NCBI RefSeq assembly: GCF_013376475.1
Contig: NZ_CP045508.1
Span: 2,392,001-2,456,000, forward strand
DNA length: 64,000 nt
Direction of reading: 5' to 3'
DNA from: Desulfolutivibrio sulfoxidireducens
Lineage (GTDB): Bacteria; Desulfobacterota; Desulfovibrionia; Desulfovibrionales; Desulfovibrionaceae
Below, one piece after another: positions 6,940 through 15,326 of the stretch. A program made the translations under genes and the position numbers. Position 1 is the stretch's first letter, and the number at the start of each line of letters is the position of its first letter. Under the pieces are notes generated by a model. That model had not been told where the DNA came from, did not search any database, and worked only from the letters and a program-made list of their open reading frames with translations.

Positions 6940-8928
6940 CTAGCCCAAAAGCCGCTTCTTGCCGTCGATGAGTTCGCCCACCACACTCGGATCGGCCAGG
7001 GTCGAGGTATCGCCCAGGCTCTCGGTCTCGTCCGAGGCGATTTTCCGCAGAATGCGCCGCATGATCTTGCCGCTACGGGTCTTGGGCAGCCCCGGCGCGA
7101 ACTGGATCACCTCCGGCTGCGCGATCGGCCCGATCTCCTTGCGCACATGCATCTTGAGTTCCTTCAAAAGCTCCTCGCTGTCATCGAAGCCGGCCTTCAA
7201 GGTCACATAGGCGTAGATGCTCTGGCCCTTGACGTCGTGGGGCATGCCCACCACCGCCGCCTCGGCCACGGTCGGATGCGACACCAGCGCGGATTCGATC
7301 TCGGCCGTGCCCATGCGGTGCCCGGACACGTTGATCACGTCGTCCACCCGGCCCATGATCCAGAAATAGCCGTTCGTGTCCCGGCGCGCCCCGTCGCCGC
7401 TCTCGTAGACGCCCTTGAACCCGGCGAAATACTGCTGCTTGAACCGGGCCGGATCGCCCCACACCCCGCGCAGCATGCCCGGCCAGGGCTTGCGGATGAC
7501 CAGGAACCCGCCGTCGCCAAGCGGCACCTCCTGGCCCTCGGAATTGACGATGGCGGCGTCCACGCCCGGCAGCGGATACGTGGCCGACCCGGGCCGAAGC
7601 GGCGTGGCGTACGGCAAAGCCGAGATCATCAGCCCCCCGGTCTCGGTCTGCCACCAGGTGTCCACGATGGGCAGTTTCCCCTTGCCGATGTGCTCGTGAT
7701 ACCACATCCAGGCCTCAGGGTTGATGGGCTCGCCCACGGACCCAAGGATGCGCAGCGACGACAGGTCGTGATTCTCGGTCCACTGCGGTCCGGAACGCAT
7801 CAGCGACCGGATGACCGTGGGCGCGGTATAAAAGATGTTGACCTTGAATTTCTCGCAGATCTGCCAGAACCGGTCCGGCCCCGGATACGTGGGCACGCCC
7901 TCGAACATAAGCGACGTGGCCCCAAGCGCCAACGGCCCGTAGACGATGTAGGAATGGCCCGTGACCCAGCCGATGTCCGCCGTGCACCAGTGGATGTCGT
8001 CGTCGTGCACGTCGAAGACCCACTGGGTGGTGTGGGCCACATAGGTCAGATAGCCGCCCGTGGTGTGGTAGACGCCCTTGGGCTTGCCCGTGGATCCGGA
8101 GGTGTAGAGGATAAAGAGCACGTCCTCGGCGTCCATGTGTTCCGGCTCGCACACGGTGGTGATGTCCGGATCGGCCATCACGTCGTGCCACCAGACATCC
8201 CGGCCCTCGACCATGTCCACCTCGTTGCCGCCGTGCTTAAGCACGATGCACTTCTCGATGGTCGGACATTCCTTGAGGGCGTCGTCGGCGTTTTTCTTCA
8301 GGGGAATGGTCTTGCCGGCCCGGATGACCGCGTCGCTGACCACGATGATCTTGGACTGGCAGTCGTTGATGCGGTCGCGCAGGCTATGGGCGGAGAATCC
8401 GGCGAAGATGATGCTGTGCGGCGCGCCGATGCGGGCGCAGGCCAGCATGGCGATGGCCAGTTCCGGCACCATGGGCAGGTACAGGGCGACCCGGTCGCCG
8501 CGCTTGACGCCCATTTTTTTCAGCACGTTGGCGAAGCGGCAGACCTCGTCATGCAGCATCTGGTAGGTGTAGACCCGTACGTCCTTGTCCTTTTCGCCCT
8601 GCCAGATGATGGCCGCCTTGTTGCGCCGGCCGTCAGTCAGGTGGCGATCCAGGCAGTTGTAGGCCACATTGAGCTCGCCGCCCGCGAACCACTTGATCTC
8701 GGGCGTCTCGAAGCTCCATTCCAGGGCCTTGTCCCATTTCTTGTACCAGGTCAGAAGCTCGCTCGTCCGGTCGGACCAGAACCCCTCCGGGTCCTCCATG
8801 GACCGCTTGTATACCGCCCGATATTCGTCCATGCTTTTGATATAGGCGTTTTCCCGTCCAACCATGGGCGGCTCGAACACGCGGTCCTCATGCATCATGC
8901 TCTCGATTCTCTCCGAAGTCATCTTCAT
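6940..8928 (-). CDS. acs: acetyl-CoA synthetase (AMP-forming)
   Basis: A 662-residue cytoplasmic ANL-superfamily ligase that activates acetate to acetyl-AMP and then acetyl-CoA. The usual features are present: the phosphate-binding loop YTSGSTGKPKGV near residue 275, WWQTETGG in the adenylation core, the hinge/A8 region GHRMGTAEIESALVSHP, and the C-terminal PKTRSGKIMRR with the lysine that is acetylated in regulated homologs. Length agrees with the family (about 650). The start at 8928 follows GGGGG; a second Met two codons later is possible. It has its own terminator and no operon partners, and runs in the same direction as the lar operon about 295 bases upstream. In a sulfate reducer it would assimilate or scavenge acetate. 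Confidence 0.96.
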   Translation of the reverse strand: MKMTSERIESMMHEDRVFEPPMVGRENAYIKSMDEYRAVYKRSMEDPEGFWSDRTSELLTWYKKWDKALEWSFETPEIKWFAGGELNVAYNCLDRHLTDGRRNKAAIIWQGEKDKDVRVYTYQMLHDEVCRFANVLKKMGVKRGDRVALYLPMVPELAIAMLACARIGAPHSIIFAGFSAHSLRDRINDCQSKIIVVSDAVIRAGKTIPLKKNADDALKECPTIEKCIVLKHGGNEVDMVEGRDVWWHDVMADPDITTVCEPEHMDAEDVLFILYTSGSTGKPKGVYHTTGGYLTYVAHTTQWVFDVHDDDIHWCTADIGWVTGHSYIVYGPLALGATSLMFEGVPTYPGPDRFWQICEKFKVNIFYTAPTVIRSLMRSGPQWTENHDLSSLRILGSVGEPINPEAWMWYHEHIGKGKLPIVDTWWQTETGGLMISALPYATPLRPGSATYPLPGVDAAIVNSEGQEVPLGDGGFLVIRKPWPGMLRGVWGDPARFKQQYFAGFKGVYESGDGARRDTNGYFWIMGRVDDVINVSGHRMGTAEIESALVSHPTVAEAAVVGMPHDVKGQSIYAYVTLKAGFDDSEELLKELKMHVRKEIGPIAQPEVIQFAPGLPKTRSGKIMRRILRKIASDETESLGDTSTLADPSVVGELIDGKKRLLG

Positions 8929-9223
8929 CCCCCGGTTCCTAGGTTGAAACGCATTGCAAGCGTGGGCGGAACCTACACGCCCGTAAAGTCAATTTCCACG
9001 ACTTTTCGGTAAACGGCCCGAAAAATCCGGTTGTGCGTCCGGCGTCCAGGGCATGTGCCGTTCACCGGACCACGGCCGCCGTTTACCGTACAGACGCAAG
9101 TGTCCTTGCGCCTTTGTTCTCAAAATCACAAGAGCCCTCCGGAGCCTTTCCGCGAGGCCGGGGAGAACTTCTCCCCGCCTGGGGCATGACGCGAACAGGA
9201 CCGGCCAACCGGGCGGCCCGGGG

Positions 9224-10297
9224 TCATTGCGGCCTGGAACGACCCCGCCCGGTCGGGACGGCCGGCTGATCGTGCCCATGGTCGTGCGGATGGGCATGGG
9301 AATGATCGTGCGCATGTTCGTGGGCATGTTCGTGCGGATGGGCATGGGAATGATCGTGCGCATGTTCGTGGGCATGTTCGTGCGGATGGGCATGGGAATG
9401 TTCGTGCGCATGATCATGGGAATGTTCGTGCGGATGGGCATGGGAATGTTCGTGGGAATGCGGGGCGTCCCCCTCGTCGCCGGCCCGGTCCCGGCCGTCC
9501 CGAATGTCCGGGCGACCAAGCCGGGAGGGCTCCCCCAGGGCGAACACGGCCCCGTTGGGGACCCCGGGGATGATCCGGGTCCCGAAGGCCCGGGCCTGGC
9601 GCGTAAGGACCATGGCCGGCCAGTCCCTGAATTCGGCCTGAAAGGCGCGCAACAGGGCCGCCGCCGTGGGGGTCACGGTCTCCCCGGCCCCGGGGATGCC
9701 GTAGACCGGCATGCCCTCCAAAAGGGCCAGGGTGGCCGGGGCCGGCGTGGACAACAGCCCATGGGCGCAGGCCACCACCCCGTCGCTTACGGGCAGCGGC
9801 CCGCACACGAAGCGCGACGGCCCGATCAGGGCGAAAAGCTCGGCTGAAAGGCACACGTCCAGGATGCTGTCCAGGGCCCCGACCTCGTGGAAGGCCACGG
9901 CCTCAACAGCCACCCCGTGCACGGCGGCCTCGGCCCGGGCCAGTTCCTCGAAGGCGGCCAGGGCCAGCTCCCCGCCGCGCCGGGACATCCCGCTTTTCCC
10001 GATCAGCTCCCGGATGTCGGCCATGGTGGCATGGCGGTGGACGTGGGGCAGACGGATCTCGCAGCCGTAGCCGGAGATGCCGGACACGCTCCGGGGGACC
10101 ACCCGCAACGCCCCGGCCAGTTGCGGCGCGCCGAGCCGCGCGACCAGGGCCTCCACGGCGGCCGCGTCCAGGCCGGCCATACGGCACAACCCGGCCACGA
10201 ACATGTCCCCGGAGAGGCCCGACGGGGCGCGAAGGACCAGGATCGCGGCGGGCGCGGGCTCGCCGGAACCGCCAGACGAGGGAGAAAGGTCATGCAT
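9224..10297 (-). CDS. larC: LarC-like nickel insertion protein with His-rich tail
   Basis: A 357-residue protein that matches the LarC1 part of the nickel-pincer cofactor metallochelatase: APSGLSGDMFVAGL near residue 25, HVHRHATMADIRELI, FHEVGALDSILDVC near 137, and the GETVTPTAAALLRAF block near 205. LarC inserts Ni into the P2TMN precursor. From residue 280 to 343 it is almost only His alternating with Ala/Ser/Pro/Asp/Glu (period about 16 residues), a likely nickel store. The second LarC domain (LarC2), usual in the family, is absent, and only 200 bases remain before acs, so it is not supplied by frameshift. The start at 10297 overlaps the larB end by 8 bases. It is the last gene of the operon. 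Confidence 0.88.
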   Translation of the reverse strand: MHDLSPSSGGSGEPAPAAILVLRAPSGLSGDMFVAGLCRMAGLDAAAVEALVARLGAPQLAGALRVVPRSVSGISGYGCEIRLPHVHRHATMADIRELIGKSGMSRRGGELALAAFEELARAEAAVHGVAVEAVAFHEVGALDSILDVCLSAELFALIGPSRFVCGPLPVSDGVVACAHGLLSTPAPATLALLEGMPVYGIPGAGETVTPTAAALLRAFQAEFRDWPAMVLTRQARAFGTRIIPGVPNGAVFALGEPSRLGRPDIRDGRDRAGDEGDAPHSHEHSHAHPHEHSHDHAHEHSHAHPHEHAHEHAHDHSHAHPHEHAHEHAHDHSHAHPHDHGHDQPAVPTGRGRSRPQ

Positions 10298-10946
10298 GGT
10301 TGATGAGCCTGATGATCCGGGCCGCGGCGCAGGCCGCGCCATAGCCGTTGTCGATGTTGCATACGCCCACCCCGGGGGCGCAACTGGCCAGCATGGAGAA
10401 AAGCGCGGTACGGCCGCCCTCGGCCACGCCGTAGCCCACGGAGGTGGGCACGGCCATGACCGGTTTCGGGGTCAGTCCGCCCAGGACCGAGGCCAGGGCC
10501 GCGTCCATGCCGGCGACAACGATGACCACGTCGTGGGCGTTTATGGCCTCGAGATTCGCAGCGACCCGCCACAGCCCGGCCACGCCGTTGTCCTCGAAGA
10601 GGGTGTTTCCGATGCCCAGATAGTCCAGGGTGCGCCTGGCCTCGTGGGCCACGGGACCGTCCGAGGTGCCGGCCGAGACCACGGCCACCCGGCCGCGCGG
10701 TAGCGGCGGCAGGACGGCGGTATGGGCCGTGCGCGACAGTTCGTGGTAGTCGAGAAGGCGTTGCAGGCCCGGGTCCAGGGCCGCGAAGACCTCGGGGGCC
10801 AGCCGGGTGAAAAAAAGGGGCGATCCGCCGGGCCGGCCGTGCTCGGCAACCAGCCCGGCGATGACGCAAAGCGGCTTGCCCTGGCAAAAGACAGTCTCGG
10901 GCAGGCCGATGCGCTCCTGGCGGCTGTGGTCAAAGAGGATGCTCAT
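10290..10946 (-). CDS. larB: LarB, nicotinate-nucleotide carboxylase/hydrolase
   Basis: A 218-residue protein with a C-terminal PurE-like domain: VAVVSAGTSDGPVAHEARR, VVIVVAGMDAALASVLGGL, KPVMAVPTSVGYG and GVGVCNIDNGYGAA are typical of LarB. LarB carboxylates the pyridinium ring of NaAD and releases AMP, the first step of the nickel-pincer nucleotide cofactor. The N-terminus (HSRQERIGLPETVFCQGKP) is slightly shorter than in many homologs. The start overlaps the larE stop (ATGA), and the end overlaps larC, so the three lar genes are translationally coupled. Confidence 0.93.
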   Translation of the reverse strand: MSILFDHSRQERIGLPETVFCQGKPLCVIAGLVAEHGRPGGSPLFFTRLAPEVFAALDPGLQRLLDYHELSRTAHTAVLPPLPRGRVAVVSAGTSDGPVAHEARRTLDYLGIGNTLFEDNGVAGLWRVAANLEAINAHDVVIVVAGMDAALASVLGGLTPKPVMAVPTSVGYGVAEGGRTALFSMLASCAPGVGVCNIDNGYGAACAAARIIRLINHA

Positions 10947-11758
10947 GGCTTTCCGACAAAGGCCCGGCCCCGGGCGTAGCCCCGTGGGTCCAGTTCCACG
11001 GTTGCGAGAAAGGGAAAGCGGTCCGCGAACACCCGGCCGATTTCGGCCACGGCGGCCTCAAGTCCGGCCCGCATCCCGGGATCGTGAAGGATCTCGGGCG
11101 CGACCTCGATCCGGGCCGCGTCGCCCTCGATGCGGCAGCGCACCACAGGCAGGCCGCAGCGCCTGCGGACAAGCTCCTCGGCCGCGTCCACGGCCGCCAG
11201 ACGCTCACGGGTGATGACCGTGCCGGTGTGAATGCGGCTTCCCAGGCACGGCGAGGCCGGGATGTCGGCGAAACACAGCCCCATGGACCGGGCCATGGCC
11301 CGGATGGCGGCCTTGTCCATGCCGGCCTCGACAAAGGGGTGGCGCACCCCGGCCTCCCGGGCCGCGACCAGCCCGGGGCGGTAGTCGGAGAGGTCATCGC
11401 GATTCGTGCCGCTTATGATCGCCGCCGCGCCCGCGTCCCGGGCGATCCCGGCCAACGCCGCGTACAGATGCGACTTGCAGTGATAGCAGCGGTCCACGGG
11501 GTTTTGCAGGTAGCGCGGGTCGCGCATCTCCCCGGCGTCCACCTCGCGCACGGCGAAGCCCTCGTCCCGGGCGGTCCGGCGCAGGCGGGCGGCGTCCCCG
11601 GCCGGCACGGCCGGGGACGCGGCGTGGACCAGGATGGCCCCGCGTCCCAGGGTCCGATGGGCCACGACGGCCAGAAGCAGGCTGTCCACCCCGCCGCTGA
11701 CGGCTGCCACGCAGGACCCGTATCCGGCCAGGATGGTTTGGATGTCGGTGGGCATCAT
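10943..11758 (-). CDS. larE: LarE, ATP-dependent sacrificial sulfur transferase
   Basis: A 271-residue PP-loop protein: SGGVDSLLLAVVA is the pyrophosphatase loop, followed by CYHCKSHLY, GTNRDDLSDYRPGLVAAREAGVRHPF and ASPCLGSRI. LarE adenylates the biscarboxylated pyridine nucleotide and adds sulfur; in some LarE proteins one Cys is sacrificed, in others an Fe-S cluster is used. The Cys in SPCLGSR is at the site of the sacrificial Cys; two further Cys occur in CYHCK. Which sulfur mechanism applies cannot be decided by eye. It is 30 bases after the polyferredoxin gene and overlaps larB by 4 bases. A second Met two positions on is an alternative start. Confidence 0.93.
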   Translation of the reverse strand: MMPTDIQTILAGYGSCVAAVSGGVDSLLLAVVAHRTLGRGAILVHAASPAVPAGDAARLRRTARDEGFAVREVDAGEMRDPRYLQNPVDRCYHCKSHLYAALAGIARDAGAAAIISGTNRDDLSDYRPGLVAAREAGVRHPFVEAGMDKAAIRAMARSMGLCFADIPASPCLGSRIHTGTVITRERLAAVDAAEELVRRRCGLPVVRCRIEGDAARIEVAPEILHDPGMRAGLEAAVAEIGRVFADRFPFLATVELDPRGYARGRAFVGKP

Positions 11759-11788
11759 GAAAACATCGTTCCGAAACGGGTGTCCGGG

Positions 11789-13471
11789 TCACGGCGAAAA
11801 TCCCGGGGGAAGATCGTTTGGGCCTTGACCTGACGGGGCCTGGGTCGGATCGCGATACGGCCCGTCGGGCCGGCGTTCGATGCGCAGTCCGGCGGCCCGC
11901 CCGGCCTCCCGGTAGGAGCCGGCGGCCAGCCTGGCCGCGCCCATGGGTTCGACCACGATGGCCGGCTTAGCGGTCACCGGACAGTGCCTCTCGCACCAGC
12001 CGCAGCCCGTGCACTTGTCCTCGAGGACAAACGGCACGGCAACGGAATGCCCCTCGATCATCAGAAACTGCAAGGCGTTGTACGGACAGACCTCGTCGCA
12101 CACAAGGCATTTCTTGTCGAACTCCCAGGCCAGGCACTTGTGGCGCAGAACATGCGCCGTGCCCATCCTGGCCCACATCTTTTCCTCGCCGGCAAGCTCC
12201 CGGATGGCCCCGGTGGGGCACACGGCGCCGCAGGCCGTACAGTCCGGCTGGCAGCCGCCGCGCCGGGCCATGGCCAGGGGCGAGAAAAGCCCGGTCCACC
12301 CGGTGGAAAACACGTCCGGCTGGAGCATGTTGGTGGGGCACACCCGCATGCAGGCCCCGCAGCGCACGCACCTGGCCAAAAAATCCGGTTCCGGGACCGC
12401 GCCCGGGGGCCGCACGGCCGCCGGGGACAGGGGCCGGCCCCCGGCGTCGTCGCCCCAGACGCCCTCCCGCAGGCCGGTCAGGCCGGTCACGGCCGCTCCC
12501 AGCCCCACGGCCCCGGCGGCCAGAAACTCCCGCCGGGATGGGGAAACGGGCTCATGGGCGGCCGCCGGCGGCGTCCCGGGACCGGTAAAGGGGGTAAACG
12601 AGATCGCCTTCTCGGGACAGGCCCCGAGGCAGGCCCGGCAGACGATGCATTCGGAAAAGATGGTGGTTTTCGGGTCGACCGGGATGGCCCCCATGGGACA
12701 GGCCCGGCGGCAGGCCCCGCATCCGGTGCAGCCCTCCCCCACCCGGCGGGCCACAAGCCTGGGCCTGCCGGAAAAAAGGGCCAGGATGGCCCCGGCCGGA
12801 CACAGGTACCGGCACCAGAAGCGGGGCTCGCGCCGGGCCAGGATAAAAAGGGTCCCGAAAAAGGCGACGATGAAAAGCTGCCCGGCGAACCGGTGCCCCG
12901 GCACGGAGGCGTATTTCAGGCCGATGAGCGACAAGGCCTCAAGCAGCGGATCAGCGGCGCGTAAAAAGCCGTTCGCGGCCAGTTCGGCGGCCGGCAAAAC
13001 AAAAAGCCCGTAAAACCGGGTGGCCAGCGACAGGGGGGAGACCCAAAACACCAGGGACACCCCGGCCAGGGCCGAGGCGAGCACGGCCGCCAGGACCAGA
13101 TATTTGAGCCGGCGCGGCCCGGCGGATCGGGACTGGCCGGCCCGCTCGACCGGATTGGCCGGGGGCCGGCGTTTCTCGCGTCCGACCAGACGCCCGGCCG
13201 CGTCCAGGGTGGCCCCCATGGGACAGATGTTGCCGCAAAACGCGCGACCGAAAACAAGCCCGGACAGGGTCACGACCCCGGCCAGCCACAGGGAGGCGGC
13301 CACGGCCCGGGCCGCGATGTCCGCGCCAAAAACCAGGACCGGATCGAGCCGCGAATAAAACCGGGCCAGTGCCGCGCCCGGCCCGGACATCCCGGAATCC
13401 CGGGCCATCGCCCACACGGCAAGGACAAAAAGCCCCAGGCTTATGCCTTGCGCCGCCCTTTTGATCCGCAT
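11789..13471 (-). CDS. NapH-NapG-like fusion: membrane polyferredoxin
   Basis: About 560 residues. The first part is NapH-like: transmembrane segments near 8-24, 55-75, 124-145 and 196-212, the conserved CGNICPMGA (79-87) and CRYLCPAGA (220-228) motifs, and two 4Fe-4S motifs (CTGCGACRRACP and CIVCRACLGACP, 248-286). At 311-332 comes PSRREFLAAGAVGLGAAVTG, a twin-arginine-like segment that normally starts a separate NapG-type protein. Four more cysteine clusters follow (368-379, 407-419, 446-462, 487-498). NapG and NapH normally pass quinol electrons to periplasmic reductases; here the electron acceptor is unknown. The start at 13471 overlaps the DUF362 stop as TGATG, and a longer frame to 13585 is rejected as antisense-like. 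It is co-transcribed with lar genes. Confidence 0.85.
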   Translation of the reverse strand: MRIKRAAQGISLGLFVLAVWAMARDSGMSGPGAALARFYSRLDPVLVFGADIAARAVAASLWLAGVVTLSGLVFGRAFCGNICPMGATLDAAGRLVGREKRRPPANPVERAGQSRSAGPRRLKYLVLAAVLASALAGVSLVFWVSPLSLATRFYGLFVLPAAELAANGFLRAADPLLEALSLIGLKYASVPGHRFAGQLFIVAFFGTLFILARREPRFWCRYLCPAGAILALFSGRPRLVARRVGEGCTGCGACRRACPMGAIPVDPKTTIFSECIVCRACLGACPEKAISFTPFTGPGTPPAAAHEPVSPSRREFLAAGAVGLGAAVTGLTGLREGVWGDDAGGRPLSPAAVRPPGAVPEPDFLARCVRCGACMRVCPTNMLQPDVFSTGWTGLFSPLAMARRGGCQPDCTACGAVCPTGAIRELAGEEKMWARMGTAHVLRHKCLAWEFDKKCLVCDEVCPYNALQFLMIEGHSVAVPFVLEDKCTGCGWCERHCPVTAKPAIVVEPMGAARLAAGSYREAGRAAGLRIERRPDGPYRDPTQAPSGQGPNDLPPGFSP

Positions 13472-14475
13472 CACACGCTCACGCGCGCCTCGCGCAGGTT
13501 TTCCACGTCCATGCGCCCCAGCCCCCTCTCGTGGGCCAGGGCGATGTGCCTGACCTGGCGGGGGGCGAAACGCCGGCCGTACCATTCGGAAAGGACCACT
13601 GTGCGGGCGTCGGCGGCCACGGGATCGCGCGAGGCGATGACCGTGTCCAGGGCGTCCACCTTGCCCGGCCCGCCCGGGCCGTTGGTGGTCAGGACCCGGG
13701 TGGCGTCCACCACCACCAGGGCCGGCTTAAGCAGGGTGTTCAGATCCACGATGGCCACGCTTAAATCATGCCCCGAATGCATGATCCCCCGATCGAAGAT
13801 GAGCCCCATCATGTTCTTCATGGACAGGGAGACCCCGGCCGAGGAATGGGACTTGGCCACGGGCGCGGAGATGAGCACATCGGCGTCCAGGACGTCGGCC
13901 ATGACCCGGGTGGTCTTCATGGACGCGCCGCCCGGGATGGGGACCTCGCGGTAGAACCGGGGGTCGCTGAGGCCGTGCACGATGCCCCGGATCACGGACT
14001 CGCAGGAGTCGGCCACCCCGGATCGCTCCAGGCAGGCCCCGACGTCGTAGAGGGTATGGTCCAGGACCGTGATCCGGGCGGCCCCGGCCTCGCGGCACAG
14101 GACCACCAGTTCCCGGACCACCTCGGGATGGGTGGTGGTGGCGGCCTCGGGGGGATTGGGAAAGGACATGTTGGGCTTGATGACCACCCGGCTGCCGGGC
14201 GTGACGAAGGCGGCCATGCCGCCCAGAAGCCCCACGGCGGCCCGGGTGGCGGCGGCGGGCCGGCCCGTGGCCAGGGCCAGATCCGGGGTGTCGTCGGCCA
14301 GGGCCCGGCACGGCCCCGCCAGTCCGGCCGCGCCGGCCATGCCGACGGTCCCGGCCGCAAGCCACAAAGCGCCCCGCACCTGCCATTTGAGAAAATCCCG
14401 GCGGCTCAAAAACGCGCCCGCCCCGCGCGGCGCGGGGACACGGCCAAGTGGATCGCCATGAAATCGTTGCGGCAT
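13471..14475 (-). CDS. Tat-exported DUF362 protein
   Basis: About 334 residues. The N-terminal region has SRRDFLKW followed by a hydrophobic stretch (GALWLAAGTVGMAGAAGLAG), a twin-arginine signal for folded cofactor-bearing proteins. The body matches DUF362: GSRVVIKPNMSFPNPPEAATTTHPE, ISAPVAKSHSSAGVSLSMKNMMGLI and DATRVLTTNGPGGPGKV. DUF362 proteins often co-occur with ferredoxins; their reaction is not established. The start at 14475 is preceded by AGGAGGGGAGG at ideal spacing. It overlaps the NapHG-like fusion gene, so the two products probably act together at the outer face of the membrane. Confidence 0.85.
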   Translation of the reverse strand: MPQRFHGDPLGRVPAPRGAGAFLSRRDFLKWQVRGALWLAAGTVGMAGAAGLAGPCRALADDTPDLALATGRPAAATRAAVGLLGGMAAFVTPGSRVVIKPNMSFPNPPEAATTTHPEVVRELVVLCREAGAARITVLDHTLYDVGACLERSGVADSCESVIRGIVHGLSDPRFYREVPIPGGASMKTTRVMADVLDADVLISAPVAKSHSSAGVSLSMKNMMGLIFDRGIMHSGHDLSVAIVDLNTLLKPALVVVDATRVLTTNGPGGPGKVDALDTVIASRDPVAADARTVVLSEWYGRRFAPRQVRHIALAHERGLGRMDVENLREARVSV

Positions 14476-14599
14476 CCTCCCCTCCTGACGGGATCGCCCC
14501 CCGGAAAAGCCCATCGGACGCCCCGCGAGACCTGACCGCACCCGCCCGGCAACGGCCGCCGGGCAAAGGCGCGCCGTCGCCCCCTGTCAAGGACGCGGC

Positions 14600-15019
14600 T
14601 CACCTGGCCCGGGCCGAGGCCTCCTCCATGACCTTCACGGCATGGGCCTCTACCATGTCGGCCAGTTCTTCCGCGTACTCCTTGTCCTCGGTACGCTCAT
14701 ACACATGCTCACGAAAAGGCTCCAAAAGGCTTGAACAGGCGGTGCAGGCGGATTTGGCCGCCTCGGAGGAAAATCCCTTCTTTCCGATCCGGGCCTTGAC
14801 ATAGGAGGCAAAGGCACAGTCCTGGAACGGTTTGATCATGGCCAGGATGGCCGCGCCGGGCAAGCCGGGGGCCGCGATTTGGGCGTTGGAGGGGATCTGA
14901 GCCACCATCCGGTCATAATCGGCCGAAGCGCCCTTTTCGGCCTGGCATCCCCACATCCCTGAAAGACAGGCCATCACGGCCACAACCGCCGGGAGCGCAT
15001 GAAACCGACGACATGTCAT
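14600..15019 (-). CDS. small exported Cys-containing protein, unknown
   Basis: A 139-residue protein with an N-terminal signal sequence (ALPAVVAVMACLSGMWGC), where the Cys could be a lipidation site although the lipobox (MWGC) is poor. The mature part is helical, with QDCAF and SACTACSSLL cysteines, and ends in a charged helix. I do not recognise a family. The start at 15019 follows AAGGAGG and overlaps the upstream gene by ATGA, so translational coupling is likely. It lies 124 bases before the DUF362 gene in the same direction. Confidence 0.65.
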   Translation of the reverse strand: MTCRRFHALPAVVAVMACLSGMWGCQAEKGASADYDRMVAQIPSNAQIAAPGLPGAAILAMIKPFQDCAFASYVKARIGKKGFSSEAAKSACTACSSLLEPFREHVYERTEDKEYAEELADMVEAHAVKVMEEASARAR

Positions 15020-15294
15020 GGCGTACCTCCTTTTTTGCCGTCGGAGAGACATCCGGCCAGCTTTTCGATCTGGGCCGGGGCGCGGGACGCCAGCAGATCT
15101 TCAAGGGTCTTGCGACCGAGCTTGCGCCCGATTTTGCCCAAATCCCGGCTTGAGGGGGTTCTGGAGAACTTCATGACCACCACCTCGCCGGTCAGGGGGT
15201 TGGTGACGTCCCGCTCGGCCAGGGCGGCCGGGACGAACGATACCATGGCCAGGACCGCGATGGCGGCGGCCGCTCCACACGTGGCGATGCGCAT
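15016..15294 (-). CDS. small exported protein, unknown
   Basis: A 92-residue protein: signal peptide MRIATCGAAAAIAVLAMVSF with cleavage after ALA, then a short basic/acidic domain (TNPLTGEVVVMKFSRTPSS, LGRKTLEDLLASRAPAQIEKLAGCLSDG). No family is recognised. It begins 32 bases after the FecR-like gene and overlaps the next small exported protein by 4 bases, so all three are likely one transcript. Confidence 0.65.
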   Translation of the reverse strand: MRIATCGAAAAIAVLAMVSFVPAALAERDVTNPLTGEVVVMKFSRTPSSRDLGKIGRKLGRKTLEDLLASRAPAQIEKLAGCLSDGKKGGTP

Positions 15295-15326
15295 GGATCA
15301 CTCTCCTTTGCGGGTTTCTCCCGGAA

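Noticed and set aside
8930-9010. Sigma-54 promoter upstream of acs
   Set aside because: GG and GC elements are present but the spacing is wrong for a -24/-12 promoter.
7147-9012. A 621-codon open frame opposite acs
   Set aside because: It mirrors acs exactly, has Gly/Val/Asp/His-rich composition typical of antisense frames in GC-rich genes, and lacks a ribosome binding site and any recognised motif.
9270-9460. Independent tandem repeat element in the larC region
   Set aside because: The DNA repeats simply encode the His-rich tail of LarC.
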